Positions 1-7,546 of a DNA stretch of 64,000 nucleotides are shown piece by piece. The notes under the pieces are model-generated. The model searched no databases. It was not told the DNA's origin and worked only from the letters and a program-made list of their open reading frames with translations. The position numbers and the translations under genes are program-made. The first letter of the stretch is position 1, and every line of letters begins with the position of its first letter. The DNA is from Candidatus Aenigmatarchaeota archaeon (lineage in GTDB: Archaea > Aenigmatarchaeota > Aenigmatarchaeia > PWEA01 > JACQIF01). The stretch lies in contig CP066684.1 of assembly GCA_016432325.1 (NCBI GenBank), forward strand, positions 393,018-457,017. The letters run 5' to 3'.

Positions 1-687
1 CTTGTACAGTATCTTGCCTGCCAGCTTCTTCTTGTTCGCCTGCACGCGCGCCTCGCAGGTGTCGCTCACGGCGCGCATGGACTCCTCCAGGGTCAGCCCG
101 AGAATCTGCGCCAGGGCCGCGAGTTCACGGGGATCGCGCAACCCCCACGCGTCCTTTGCGCCTGAAGTGACCACGATGGGCGTGCCGAACTCCTTGCAGA
201 GCATCACGTTGCGTTCCATGTGGTTCAGGACGTGCGTGCGGACGCGCTTGTATGTCGTCAGAAGCTCCCCCATATTCAATTCGAGCGCAACGCCGTTCTG
301 GGCCGCGCTCTGCGTGACCACGTGGTCTATGCCAGAGTCTACGCGCTTGAACTCGGGATGCGCTATGACGTCGACGCGGCCGTCTTCGGCCGCGGCCCTG
401 TTTATCGCGTAGTCCCCGCCTGAAACAAGCACGAGCTCTGCGATTTCCCTGTACTTCGCAAGGGCGCGCTTCAGGGTCTTTATCGAATCGGCCTGTATTT
501 CCACGGCACCGACAAGCTCGAGGCCGCTTTTCTGCGAGGCGTCGCGCAGACGTTTCCTGAGCTCCCTGAAAGCGTCGAATTTCTGGTGGTATTCGACGAC
601 AGCGAGTCCTGAGAATCCGAGTGTCGCGGCTACCTCGACCGTCTTTTCCAGATCCTGCGCGTGAACGTGCAAGTCATAGAATTTCAT
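1..687 (-). CDS. rnp3: RNase P protein component 3 (Rpp30), 3' end outside window
   Basis: Protein subunit of archaeal RNase P, which trims 5' leaders from pre-tRNA. The frame is open from ATG at 687 to the window edge (229 codons), so the C-terminus is missing. The translation begins MKFYDLHVH, as in the PHP-like TIM barrel of Rpp30. It then shows the family blocks INRAAAEDGRVDVIAHPE and RVDSGIDHV, followed by ALELNM. The catalytic PHP histidines are not complete, as is usual for Rpp30. A GAGGG ribosome-binding site precedes the ATG by about 10 nt. L15e lies on the same strand upstream; L15e and RNase P genes are commonly neighbours in archaea. Here pdaD is inserted between them on the opposite strand. 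Family assignment is by motif recall and is firm. Confidence 0.9.
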   Translation of the reverse strand, partial: MKFYDLHVHAQDLEKTVEVAATLGFSGLAVVEYHQKFDAFRELRKRLRDASQKSGLELVGAVEIQADSIKTLKRALAKYREIAELVLVSGGDYAINRAAAEDGRVDVIAHPEFKRVDSGIDHVVTQSAAQNGVALELNMGELLTTYKRVRTHVLNHMERNVMLCKEFGTPIVVTSGAKDAWGLRDPRELAALAQILGLTLEESMRAVSDTCEARVQANKKKLAGKILYK

Positions 688-716
688 TCTATGTTTCCCT
701 CACAGAGTTCGTGAAC

Positions 717-726
717 TCATAAATTT
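717..726 (-). promoter_or_regulatory. TATA box of rpp30
   Basis: AAATTTATG on the minus strand lies about 30 nt from the rpp30 start. A hairpin with 6-nt arms GAGTTC/GAACTC (705-718) sits directly between this TATA and the start codon. Confidence 0.5.
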
Positions 727-810
727 GCATACGTGCGGCTACCCCACAGATTGTTAATGTGAAGAGCCTCTTAAATAACCAAAAATCTGCCGGGAAACCT
801 GTCCGATATC

Positions 811-820
811 TTTTTATACT
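811..820 (+). promoter_or_regulatory. TATA box for small ORF 879-998 and pdaD
   Basis: TTTTTATACT is a good archaeal TATA element, and similar ones precede other genes in this window (for example 11194-11203). Transcription should begin near 840-845. The leader then contains a hairpin with arms CGCTT/AAGCG (849-863). The stretch 688-878 otherwise holds only this promoter and that of rpp30. Confidence 0.55.
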
Positions 821-878
821 CGGATTGCAACGCATATAATTCTCAAACGCTTCGCGCAAGCGAGGAGAAAAAAAGGAA

Positions 879-998
879 ATGTCAGAAGAAGGCAATTCCA
901 CAGCGGAAGATTTTCGAACATCCTCGAGTGTTCGAAATACTTCGAACCGCCGGTTCGAAGAGCACTGTAGTTTCATTCTAGAGCTCGGCATTTATTAA
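879..998 (+). CDS. Small ORF (39 aa) carrying two perfect hairpins, upstream of pdaD
   Basis: The ATG at 879 follows GGAG with about 11 nt spacing. The frame runs to TAA at 996-998, and pdaD starts 12 nt later behind its own GGTG site. The product begins MSEEGNSTAEDF and resembles no family I know. Its middle is encoded by two back-to-back inverted repeats (912-937 and 940-960). Translation is therefore uncertain: it may be a real small protein, a leader peptide, or an untranslated structured leader that happens to be open. No codon-bias argument is possible at this length. Confidence 0.35.
   Translation: MSEEGNSTAEDFRTSSSVRNTSNRRFEEHCSFILELGIY
912..960 (+). repeat. Two tandem hairpins
   Basis: Hairpin 1 has 9-nt arms TTTCGAACA/TGTTCGAAA around an 8-nt loop (912-937). 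Hairpin 2 has 9-nt arms CTTCGAACC/GGTTCGAAG around the loop GCC (940-960). Only two bases separate them, and both contain TTCGAA. They lie 50 nt upstream of the pdaD start codon. Confidence 0.85.
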
Positions 999-1010
999 AG
1001 GTGAATTCTC

Positions 1011-1604
1011 ATGGTCAAACATCTCAAACTTGCTTCTCGACTCCAAGGTGCGTGGGAAACCGGACTGACCGGAGAAAAAATATCCATAGGCTGCCGCGTT
1101 CCCAAGGAATTCTTCGTCACGAGCGGCGCGGGAGAGAGCGACATAACGATACACGCGGGCTCTTTCGACGAGGCGATGCGCGACGCGGGAATAGAGAACT
1201 ACAACCTGATGCACTACTCCTCCATAATGCCCGCGGGCGCGGTCGAAGTCGAGCGCCCGGAAGGCGCTGTGCACGGCTCCGTTCTGGAGACGATAATGGC
1301 CGTCTCCAACAGCGAGACAGGCGTGCGCGCCACGGCCGGCGTCGTGATGGGTTGGGTCTACGACAAGCGCACAGGCAAGAAGATCGGAGGGCTCGTCGCG
1401 GAACACAACAGCCACGAAGACGAGGAGCACGCCGTGCGGATGCTGCGCGCGAGCGTAGAGAACATGTTCAAGAACAGATACGGCAACGAAGCGGAATTGC
1501 GAGACGTGCGCATCGTGACAAAGAGCATTGTGCCTGAAAAGCGCTATGGCACGGCCATGGTAGTCGTCGGTTTCACCAGTTATGAAGTGCCTGTCCTGAA
1601 TTAG
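1011..1604 (+). CDS. pdaD: Pyruvoyl-dependent arginine decarboxylase
   Basis: Converts arginine to agmatine, the first step of archaeal polyamine (and agmatidine) synthesis. The proenzyme self-cleaves at a Ser-Ser pair to make a beta chain and a pyruvoyl-bearing alpha chain. Here the site is Ser70-Ser71 in HYSSIMPAGAVEV. It is preceded by FFVTSGAGESD and a DAGIENYNL segment, and followed by GLVAEH, all as in known PvlArgDC proteins. At 197 aa it is about 30 residues longer at the N-terminus than the Methanocaldococcus enzyme. The ATG has GGTG 7 nt upstream. It is probably co-transcribed with the 39-aa ORF before it and converges with the minus-strand gene that ends at 1601. Confidence 0.92.
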   Translation: MVKHLKLASRLQGAWETGLTGEKISIGCRVPKEFFVTSGAGESDITIHAGSFDEAMRDAGIENYNLMHYSSIMPAGAVEVERPEGAVHGSVLETIMAVSNSETGVRATAGVVMGWVYDKRTGKKIGGLVAEHNSHEDEEHAVRMLRASVENMFKNRYGNEAELRDVRIVTKSIVPEKRYGTAMVVVGFTSYEVPVLN

Positions 1605-1882
1605 TACCAGTCGACTTCGGGGCCTTTAACGTGTCTCTCCTGTTCGTGGGGCTGACAAGCCTTCTGGAGCTGGACCAGACTGACGTGATGCATGGCCATA
1701 GCATAGGAGAACGCATCTATCTGTTTTAGCATCTCGGCAACCCGATATCCCAGATCTTCCATTTCCCCACTGGACACCGATGCGCGAGGACCATAGATAA
1801 ACATGACTACGTCGCTAGCCGTAGTGCCTGTTTTGAGATTTTCGAAACCACAGTTTCGAATACTCAGAATCGGCGCATTCAT
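1601..1882 (-). CDS. Conserved-looking small protein downstream of L15e, unknown function
   Basis: 93 aa whose ATG overlaps the L15e stop codon as ATGA, so translation is probably coupled. The body after about residue 25 ([10 protein letters not shown]...) looks like a compact alpha/beta domain, ending [10 protein letters not shown]. The first 20 residues are encoded by a hairpin (1841-1860) and by one arm of a larger inverted repeat shared with the L15e 3' end (1863-1901). They may therefore be a late addition; the Met before FIYGP could be the ancestral start. I do not recognise the family. Its position between L15e and rpp30 suggests a role in translation or RNA processing, but that is inference only. 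Confidence 0.6.
   Translation of the reverse strand: MNAPILSIRNCGFENLKTGTTASDVVMFIYGPRASVSSGEMEDLGYRVAEMLKQIDAFSYAMAMHHVSLVQLQKACQPHEQERHVKGPEVDWY
1841..1860 (-). repeat. Hairpin in the 5' coding region of the 1601-1882 gene
   Basis: Arms TTCGAAAC/GTTTCGAA (8 bp) around the loop CACA. It is translated within residues 8-14 of the gene. Confidence 0.8.
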
Positions 1883-1901
1883 CCATAGTGCCGATTCTGA
1901 G
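1863..1901 (-). repeat. Inverted repeat spanning the L15e stop and the next start codon
   Basis: 12-nt arms CTCAGAATCGGC and GCCGATTCTGAG are separated by 15 nt that contain the ATGA overlap. One arm encodes the last residues of L15e and the other encodes residues 3-7 of the following gene. Confidence 0.8.
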
Positions 1902-2448
1902 ACGGGCGCACTTTCTCCGCGCCTTTGCCGACGCTTCTCATGCCGCGCGACTTCCTTCCCGCAGACGTCAAGCCACGGAATACGCGCCCCCTATTGGCTC
2001 CGTCAACGACCCACGAGACGTCACGGTCGCTGCGCACCGCCGGATGCGAATAGTCGACGAGAACAATCTCATACCACTCGCTCTTGCCGTCGCGGCCGAC
2101 CCAGTATGAATTCAGGACTTCCAGATTGACAAACTTCTTCGCGGCGCGCTCTTCGGCAATCCACTGGTGCGACTTCTTCGGAGTTGCCCAGCGGCCCATG
2201 CTCCTCGGTTTGCGACCGCCCGACCAAGAGGGCTTCTTGCGGCCGCCGACATCGACGCGCACGCGCGCCATGACAAAGCCGGACTTCGCCTTGTAGCCCA
2301 GCGCACGCGCGCGGTCTATCCGGGTGGGACGTTCGATGCGCGTAACTGTGTTTTCGGAACGCCATTTGATAAGTCTCTGTTTCCAAAGCTCTCCGAGCGC
2401 TTCTTGCGGCTTGTTCCATTTCTCTGCCACATACTTGTAGAATCCCAT
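1879..2448 (-). CDS. rpl15e: 50S ribosomal protein L15e
   Basis: Large-subunit ribosomal protein of archaea and eukaryotes. The translation starts [14 protein letters not shown], close to the family start MGxYKYI. It contains the basic R-rich N-terminal half, the [17 protein letters not shown] block, the [19 protein letters not shown] core and the C-terminal [13 protein letters not shown] block, all standard for L15e. About 189 aa, full length. I chose ATG at 2448 because GAGGTG lies 6 nt upstream; the GTG three codons earlier is part of that ribosome-binding site. It overlaps the following small gene by ATGA. Confidence 0.95.
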   Translation of the reverse strand: MGFYKYVAEKWNKPQEALGELWKQRLIKWRSENTVTRIERPTRIDRARALGYKAKSGFVMARVRVDVGGRKKPSWSGGRKPRSMGRWATPKKSHQWIAEERAAKKFVNLEVLNSYWVGRDGKSEWYEIVLVDYSHPAVRSDRDVSWVVDGANRGRVFRGLTSAGRKSRGMRSVGKGAEKVRPSQNRHYG

Positions 2449-2529
2449 CGTATACACCTCTTTTGGTTTGCGACCAATCCTTCAGGCGTGCACGCCCACA
2501 TCGGAGGTTTAGTGTAGTGAAAACCCAAG

Positions 2530-2539
2530 CTTTATATAG
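2530..2539. promoter_or_regulatory. Near-symmetric TATA element between L15e and 2617
   Basis: CTTTATATAG reads as a TATA box on both strands. It lies 82 nt from the L15e start and 78 nt from the plus-strand membrane-protein start, so both transcripts would carry leaders, which agrees with the good ribosome-binding sites of both genes. Confidence 0.5.
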
Positions 2540-2560
2540 ACGGCGGGACGTAGCAAAAAC

Positions 2561-2600
2561 CATGGGAGCCGCATGAAACTGAAGTTTCAAAGCTCCCATG
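2561..2600 (+). repeat. Nested hairpin with copies of the 2617 gene start
   Basis: Outer arms CATGGGAGC/GCTCCCATG (9 bp) enclose an inner hairpin GAAACT/AGTTTC. The 5' arm plus the next bases, ATGGGAGCCGC at 2562-2572, is repeated exactly at 2617-2627, where it is the start of the downstream gene. Confidence 0.85.
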
Positions 2601-2616
2601 AAGAATTGGTGATGTC

Positions 2617-2832
2617 ATGGGAGCCGCGCTGAAGTTCGTGTTCGGGCTTGTCTTGCTTCTTGTGGGACTCTACCTGATCGCGCCGATCGAGATACTCTCC
2701 AAACCTGCGCTGTTCGACTGGTACGGACCGTTCGTGGCTTTGGCCAAGGGCGCGATACCTCCTTTCCTCATACTGCTCGGCACGCTCATCGTGTGGATTG
2801 AAGGCGAAGAGCTGAAGAGCGGGAAGAAGTAA
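2617..2832 (+). CDS. Small two-TM membrane protein
   Basis: 71 aa with a hydrophobic helix at about residues 5-25 (LKFVFGLVLLLVGLYLIAP) and a second at about 42-61 (AIPPFLILLGTLIVWIEG), ending in a charged tail EELKSGKK. No catalytic motif. The ATG has GGTGAT just upstream. It lies 40 nt before purM in the same direction, but purM has its own TATA. Its first 11 nt are duplicated upstream with a hairpin between the copies. Function unknown. Confidence 0.7.
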   Translation: MGAALKFVFGLVLLLVGLYLIAPIEILSKPALFDWYGPFVALAKGAIPPFLILLGTLIVWIEGEELKSGKK

Positions 2833-2834
2833 GA

Positions 2835-2843
2835 GGTATAAAT
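2835..2843 (+). promoter_or_regulatory. TATA box of purM
   Basis: GGTATAAAT lies about 33 nt before the purM ATG, giving a very short leader. It starts right after the stop of the preceding gene. Confidence 0.5.
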
Positions 2844-2871
2844 CCTTTATTGTCGTATTCTCCGTGTAACC

Positions 2872-3990
2872 ATGATATATGCAGATTCTGGAGTTGACAT
2901 CGAACTCGGGGACGACGTGTCGAAGGTTCTTTACGAGGCGGCAAAGCATACATGGAACAACCGCAAGGGCCGTCTTGGAGAAGTCGTGGAACTTTTCGAA
3001 GATTTCTCGGGCCTAAGAGCCGTCAACGTAGGCGGTCTTCCAGCAGACGCGTACATGAGCCTGGGATTCGATGGTGTCGGAACCAAGATGGAAATCGGCG
3101 AGAGGATATCAAAGCACGATACGGTCGCCTATGACCTGTTCGCGATGGTGTGCGACGACGCCGTCGTGCGCGGTGCCGAGCCAGTTCTTATCGGCTCCAT
3201 TCTCGATGTCCGCAGCCTCGGGGAAGAAGACAATTCTTACATGAAGTTTGTCAAGCAGCTCGCCACTGGATACATAGGCGCCGCCAAGGAGGCCAACGTC
3301 GCCGTAGTCAATGGAGAAGTCGCCGAGCTCGGCGCGCGCGTCAGCGGTTACGGGTCTTTCAACTACAACTGGGGAGCCGGCGTCGCCTGGTTCGCCAGAA
3401 GGAACCGAATGTTCACGGGCCGTGAAATAGTGGAAGGCGACTATCTCGTCGGCCTCCGTGAAGAAGGATTCAGGTCCAACGGACTGTCGCTCGTAAGGAG
3501 GATTATGAAAAAGGCGCACGGCGATGACTGGCACGAGGAGAAGCACAACGGCAAGAATTTGGCCGAACTCGCCCTTCATCCCTCCCGCATTTACACTGGC
3601 GCGGCCGTCGAAATGTTTGGAGGATTTGACTGGAAACCTCGAGCGTCCGTCCACGGAATCGCGCATATAACAGGTGGCGGTGTCCCTGGCAAACTCGGAA
3701 GGGTTCTAAAGCCCAGAGGCTTGGGCGCGAACATAACAGACCCGTTTGAGCCGGCGGACCTAATGCTCCACTGCCAGGAGATTGGAGATGTAACGGACGC
3801 AGAAGCCTACAGAACCTGGAATATGGGACAGGGCATGATAGTCATAACAGACGAACCAGAAGACGTCGAACGTGTTGCCAAGAAGCGCCGGATAAACGCT
3901 AGGCGCATAGGCAGAGTATCCGCACGACCGGGCATACAGATAGCGAGCAAGGGACTAAACGCGAAAAAAGACGGCGTACTCTCGTTCTGA
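2872..3990 (+). CDS. purM: Phosphoribosylformylglycinamidine cyclo-ligase (AIR synthase)
   Basis: ATP-dependent ring closure of FGAM to AIR, step five of purine biosynthesis. The sequence opens with YADSGVDIELGDD. It contains MSLGFDGVGTK and LFAMVCDDAVVRGAEP in the N-terminal half. HGIAHITGGGVPGKLGR and YRTWNMGQGMIVI in the C-terminal half are hallmark PurM segments. 372 aa is normal to slightly long. A complete PurM implies purine synthesis, which is worth noting because many small archaeal genomes lack it; no other pur gene is in the window. Confidence 0.95.
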   Translation: MIYADSGVDIELGDDVSKVLYEAAKHTWNNRKGRLGEVVELFEDFSGLRAVNVGGLPADAYMSLGFDGVGTKMEIGERISKHDTVAYDLFAMVCDDAVVRGAEPVLIGSILDVRSLGEEDNSYMKFVKQLATGYIGAAKEANVAVVNGEVAELGARVSGYGSFNYNWGAGVAWFARRNRMFTGREIVEGDYLVGLREEGFRSNGLSLVRRIMKKAHGDDWHEEKHNGKNLAELALHPSRIYTGAAVEMFGGFDWKPRASVHGIAHITGGGVPGKLGRVLKPRGLGANITDPFEPADLMLHCQEIGDVTDAEAYRTWNMGQGMIVITDEPEDVERVAKKRRINARRIGRVSARPGIQIASKGLNAKKDGVLSF

Positions 3991-4046
3991 CGGAATAGCG
4001 GCACGCCACACGTTCGGCTTATTATCTTTCTCTGCATAATGTTTCT

Positions 4047-5336
4047 ATGAAAGTCATTCCCGCGTCCCTGTGCGTCCGCTGCAAAGGCGGCAAGAATCTA
4101 TGCGGTCTCGGTTACTGCCCCCTTCTCTCGCGCGTCCGGCTGAAGCCCACGTTCGACGCAACGCTCAAGGAGGAGTTCTTCGGTCCCAGCACGAACGTCT
4201 TTGTCGGGAGGTACGGCTACCCGCGCGTCAACGTCGGGCCTCTCAGCGTCATACAGATGGGCGATACCGACATGGACGTGATAGATGACCCTTCCAAATG
4301 GTTCGGGATGCCTTATCAGAAAATAATAGAGATGCGCTCCCTGATGATGCGTTCTGAGAAAAGAAACGAAGTCCGCGCGCGTACGCGCTACGTGGAGGAA
4401 AACCAGTTGCTCGCTCTCGCGCAGAAGCCCGTGGACGTCGAACTCCATTTCAAGAAGAAACCCGTCTACAAGATGGACTTCTCCGACGTACACCAGCCGA
4501 TGGGCCCGAGCGCGCGGCTGCAGGAGATGAAGATTGCCGGAAACGTAAGCGTGTCTCGCGCCGTCGAAGGCGTAACGAACGACGAGTTGAAGGCGCGCGA
4601 AGCGATGGTAACGCTTTACCAGAAGGACGAGAGCGTCTACAAGATAATGGCCGTGCTTTCCTCAGGCGCGCTGGGCGTGCGCGACAAGAAGCTCGTGCCG
4701 ACGAGGTGGTCCATAACGGCGGTCGACGACACGCTGTCGAAGCACCTGCTCCAAAGCGTGCGGACGTACGCGCCGATAAACGAGTATCGCGTTTACGAGT
4801 CAGAATTCCTTTACAACCGTTTGTGCGTGCTCCTCGCGCCGGGCTCGTGGGAGTACGAAGCGTTCGAATCGTGGGCGCCTGGCTCGATGTGGGCGCGTTT
4901 CGCCAAGGAGTACTACATCATAGAGGAGTACGAATCGCATGAGGGTCGCAGCGACTACGCGGACGAGATGGGAGGATGCTACTATTCGACTCGGCTGGCC
5001 GTGGCCGAAGCGCTCGCCGCGGAACGCCGACAGGCCCGTTGCATAGCCTTCCGCGAGGTGGACGACGGTTACATAATTCCGGTTGGGGTGTGGCAGGTCC
5101 GCGAGAACGTAAGAAACGCGATGCGCTCGGCGCCGCGGCGCTTCGCCACTCTCGAAGAAGCGTTAACGTACATACAAACCAGGATGAAGATTCCTATGGA
5201 CGCGTACAAGAAGCGGTCGCGCATTCTTGTGCAAAAGAGGCTGTCGGACTTCACGAGCAAAAGAGTGAAGCCCGAAACGGCAACTTGGGAGGATTCCGTA
5301 TCAATTGCACGAAGCGAACCGAGAAGCCTTAAATAA
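4047..5336 (+). CDS. Nre family DNA repair protein
   Basis: Archaeal Nre proteins take part in the response to DNA damage together with PCNA and UvrABC-like functions. The N-terminus carries the family's C4 zinc-binding motif: Cys9, Cys12, Cys19, Cys24 in CVRCKGGKNLCGLGYCPL. It is followed by the STNVFVGRYGYPRVNVGPL core, PSKWFGMPYQKIIEMRS, and a C-terminal half with ESWAPGSMWARFAKEY and GGCYYSTRLAVAEAL. 429 aa is typical. The C-terminus (IARSEPRSLK) does not show the PIP-box ending found in haloarchaeal NreA. A TATA-like CTTATTATC lies about 30 nt before the start. Confidence 0.88.
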   Translation: MKVIPASLCVRCKGGKNLCGLGYCPLLSRVRLKPTFDATLKEEFFGPSTNVFVGRYGYPRVNVGPLSVIQMGDTDMDVIDDPSKWFGMPYQKIIEMRSLMMRSEKRNEVRARTRYVEENQLLALAQKPVDVELHFKKKPVYKMDFSDVHQPMGPSARLQEMKIAGNVSVSRAVEGVTNDELKAREAMVTLYQKDESVYKIMAVLSSGALGVRDKKLVPTRWSITAVDDTLSKHLLQSVRTYAPINEYRVYESEFLYNRLCVLLAPGSWEYEAFESWAPGSMWARFAKEYYIIEEYESHEGRSDYADEMGGCYYSTRLAVAEALAAERRQARCIAFREVDDGYIIPVGVWQVRENVRNAMRSAPRRFATLEEALTYIQTRMKIPMDAYKKRSRILVQKRLSDFTSKRVKPETATWEDSVSIARSEPRSLK

Positions 5337-5337
5337 G
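5328..5337 (+). promoter_or_regulatory. TATA box of the HAD-like gene, overlapping the Nre stop codon
   Basis: CTTAAATAAG is centred about 25 nt before ATG 5357, consistent with a leaderless transcript; the Nre stop TAA is inside the element. Confidence 0.5.
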
Positions 5338-5356
5338 TTCCCTCGCATTCACACTC

Positions 5357-6307
5357 ATGGAGTTCTTCGCCGACAAGTCATACGTGAGCCGTCTCCTGAC
5401 AAACGCCGACAGGCCCGCATACGCCGTTGACGTGAACGGCCTGCTGGCGCCCCAGGGAAAAATGGCCGAACGCACGACTCTGTTGGCGTATTATAAAAAG
5501 ATCGGCAGGAGCACGCTGGACGACGCCGTGATGAAGTTCCCGAGGAGTATGCTCATACGGGCTGGTCTTGTCAAGCCTTCGAGGGAAGAGCTGGAGATAC
5601 TCGACCTCTACTACAAGAAGAGCGGCGTCTCCAAGAAGCGGGCCGTGTATGGCGACGCGCTCGACCCTACTCTCCAGTTGATGGGAGACGCGGCGCTGTT
5701 TCTCAGAGGCGAGCCCGCCGAACTGCTCGAAAGGGACATCAACGTGGGTTTCGTGATGAGCGCCATGTACGAAGAATCCAAGCCGTTCATAGAGGAGATA
5801 AGAAGCATCCCGCGAACGCGAGCCATGTTCGTCTCAGGAGGCACCCCCGGCCAGATAGTCCGGAGGATGGCAGAGGCGTGGCGTTACGACGACTATATCG
5901 CACCCGCACTGGAGATTAAGAACGGCAGGTTCACAGGACGATTCGAAGGCAGCTACCAGGATGCAATAAACCTGAGACTCTCACGCGCCCTCTGGGAAGA
6001 CGAGCAGCTGAGAGGAAAGGTCGAAGAAGTCCATCCTGACATGCTCGTCCTGTGGGGCCACGACGAGGAGGATGTGGAGAAAAGAGCCTTCCTTGACAAG
6101 CTGAACGAACCGAACAACTACGTTCTTTTCGGCGTCAGGCCCTATGCCAAAGGCGTTCCGAGAAAGATTCTCAAGAAAGAGGAAGAGGCATTTGACAGGA
6201 TTGCCGGCGGATTCGACGTGGTTTTCGACGACCTTCCCGAAGCGACGAGCTTTCTGCACGAAATACGCATGGAGATACACAAGAAGGACGCGGCCGTAAA
6301 GCACTGA
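5357..6307 (+). CDS. HAD-superfamily hydrolase-like protein
   Basis: 316 aa with the layout of a phosphoserine-phosphatase-like HAD protein. Motif I is AYAVDVNG (Asp25; the usual second Asp is Asn27). Motif II is MFVSGGTPG (Ser160). The ALEIKNGRFTGRFEG segment resembles HAD IB proteins. Motif IV is approximated by VLWGHDEEDVEKRAF. The DxN in place of DxD removes the general acid/base of HAD phosphatases, so activity as a phosphatase is doubtful; a binding role or altered chemistry is possible. The substrate cannot be read from the sequence. It converges with the GTPase gene with no base between the stop codons. Confidence 0.65.
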   Translation: MEFFADKSYVSRLLTNADRPAYAVDVNGLLAPQGKMAERTTLLAYYKKIGRSTLDDAVMKFPRSMLIRAGLVKPSREELEILDLYYKKSGVSKKRAVYGDALDPTLQLMGDAALFLRGEPAELLERDINVGFVMSAMYEESKPFIEEIRSIPRTRAMFVSGGTPGQIVRRMAEAWRYDDYIAPALEIKNGRFTGRFEGSYQDAINLRLSRALWEDEQLRGKVEEVHPDMLVLWGHDEEDVEKRAFLDKLNEPNNYVLFGVRPYAKGVPRKILKKEEEAFDRIAGGFDVVFDDLPEATSFLHEIRMEIHKKDAAVKH

Positions 6308-7495
6308 TCACTTCGCCGCCGAAATTATCTCCACCACGTCCCCGTGCTTCAGCGCGTGCTCGCGACCGATGCGCTGGCGCGTGCGCACGTCCATCGCGTA
6401 CAGGAAGTTCTTGGCGAAGTCCGTGTGTATGCGCGCGGCGAAATCATAAGCCGTCGTGCCGGGCGGCATCAGGAAACAGTCCGGCATCACTCGTCCTTCC
6501 GAATCCTCCAGCTTCCCGATGCCCCCGGGGAATATCGCGATATACTTCAGGAAATCGAAGACCGCGCGGTCGAGAACGTCCTGAACGCCTGTGGAACCGA
6601 AGCGGGCGAGCAGACTTTGTATCTTGTCAAGAGCCTCTTTCTGTTTCGTGTTGAGCTGCTTCTTTGTTTCGAACTTCCCCTCTCCCGGGTGGTATTCGAC
6701 CAGCTCTCTCTTCGCCGCCTCGCGCAGCGCGAGTTCGGCGTCCGCGGCGCACGCTATTATCGTGTACGACGGGAACGCGTCGCGAAGGCGTTCAAGATTC
6801 TTCTCCGAGTCCGGCATGTCCATCTTGTTCGCGGCAATGAGAATCGGCTTCGTCTTCTTGCGCAGCTCTGTGGCGACGGTCTTCAGCTCCTCTTCTGTCC
6901 ACTTGTCTATAGTCTTCTCGTGCAGGCGTGTTTTGTGCATGACGTCCTTGACGTGCTCGTCTGTGACGCGGAACGCGCCCATCTGTTTGACGAGCGTAGC
7001 CTCTGTCTTCTCTTTCGTCTGCACCGCGGTGCGCGCGAGCTTGTCCCAGCCTTTCTTCAGGATGCCGAGATACCAGAGGTCTATTTCCTCTTCGAGGAAG
7101 CGCACGTCGTTGACAGGATCGTATCCCGTCGTCGCCTCGCCACGTTCATTCGTCATGCCGGAGGCATCGACGATATGCACCAGAACGTCGGCCTGGTTCA
7201 AATCGTTCAAAAACTGGTTCCCCAGTCCTTTCCCTTCGTGCGCGCCTGGCACGAGCCCTGCGACGTCTAGTAGTTCCACAGGCACGTACCGCGTGCCGTC
7301 CTTGCAGTAACCGAAACGCGGGTTGCACTGCACTCCGAGGTCGCGGTCCGAGCACTTGACGCGCACGTAGCCGACGCCGCGGTTGGGTTTTATCGTGGTG
7401 AACGAGTAAGATGCGATCGCCACGTCTGCAAGCGTGACGGCCTTGAAGAACGTGCTCTTGCCGCACGAAGGCTTTCCTACGATACCGATGAGCAT
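6308..7495 (-). CDS. YchF/OLA1-type GTPase with C-terminal TGS domain
   Basis: Obg-related translation-associated GTPase. The P-loop GKPSCGKST is at residues 7-15. The G3 region is VELLDVAGLVPGAHEGKGLG and G4 is ANKMDMP. The C-terminal TGS domain runs from about residue 315, with KYIAIFPGGIGKLEDSEG and MPPGTTAYDFAARIHTDF, and ends HALKHGDVVEII. This is the archaeal ribosome-binding GTPase form of about 395 aa. A hairpin (arms CGACGT/ACGTCG, 7498-7513) lies between its TATA and start codon. It shares one TATA with divergent trmI. Confidence 0.92.
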   Translation of the reverse strand: MLIGIVGKPSCGKSTFFKAVTLADVAIASYSFTTIKPNRGVGYVRVKCSDRDLGVQCNPRFGYCKDGTRYVPVELLDVAGLVPGAHEGKGLGNQFLNDLNQADVLVHIVDASGMTNERGEATTGYDPVNDVRFLEEEIDLWYLGILKKGWDKLARTAVQTKEKTEATLVKQMGAFRVTDEHVKDVMHKTRLHEKTIDKWTEEELKTVATELRKKTKPILIAANKMDMPDSEKNLERLRDAFPSYTIIACAADAELALREAAKRELVEYHPGEGKFETKKQLNTKQKEALDKIQSLLARFGSTGVQDVLDRAVFDFLKYIAIFPGGIGKLEDSEGRVMPDCFLMPPGTTAYDFAARIHTDFAKNFLYAMDVRTRQRIGREHALKHGDVVEIISAAK

Positions 7496-7514
7496 ACACG
7501 ACGTTCTGACGTCG

Positions 7515-7524
7515 ATTATTTAAG
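7515..7524. promoter_or_regulatory. Shared bidirectional TATA for the GTPase gene and trmI
   Basis: ATTATTTAAG is centred 25 nt from the minus-strand ATG (7495) and 27 nt from the plus-strand ATG (7547). Both genes would be leaderless. Confidence 0.6.
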
Positions 7525-7546
7525 CGATTGTTGAACAAGCATACGC

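Noticed and set aside
689-991. A 100-aa minus-strand reading frame between rpp30 and pdaD
   Set aside because: It runs antisense through the promoter and hairpins, has no ribosome-binding site and no family resemblance; its openness is a by-product of the inverted repeats.
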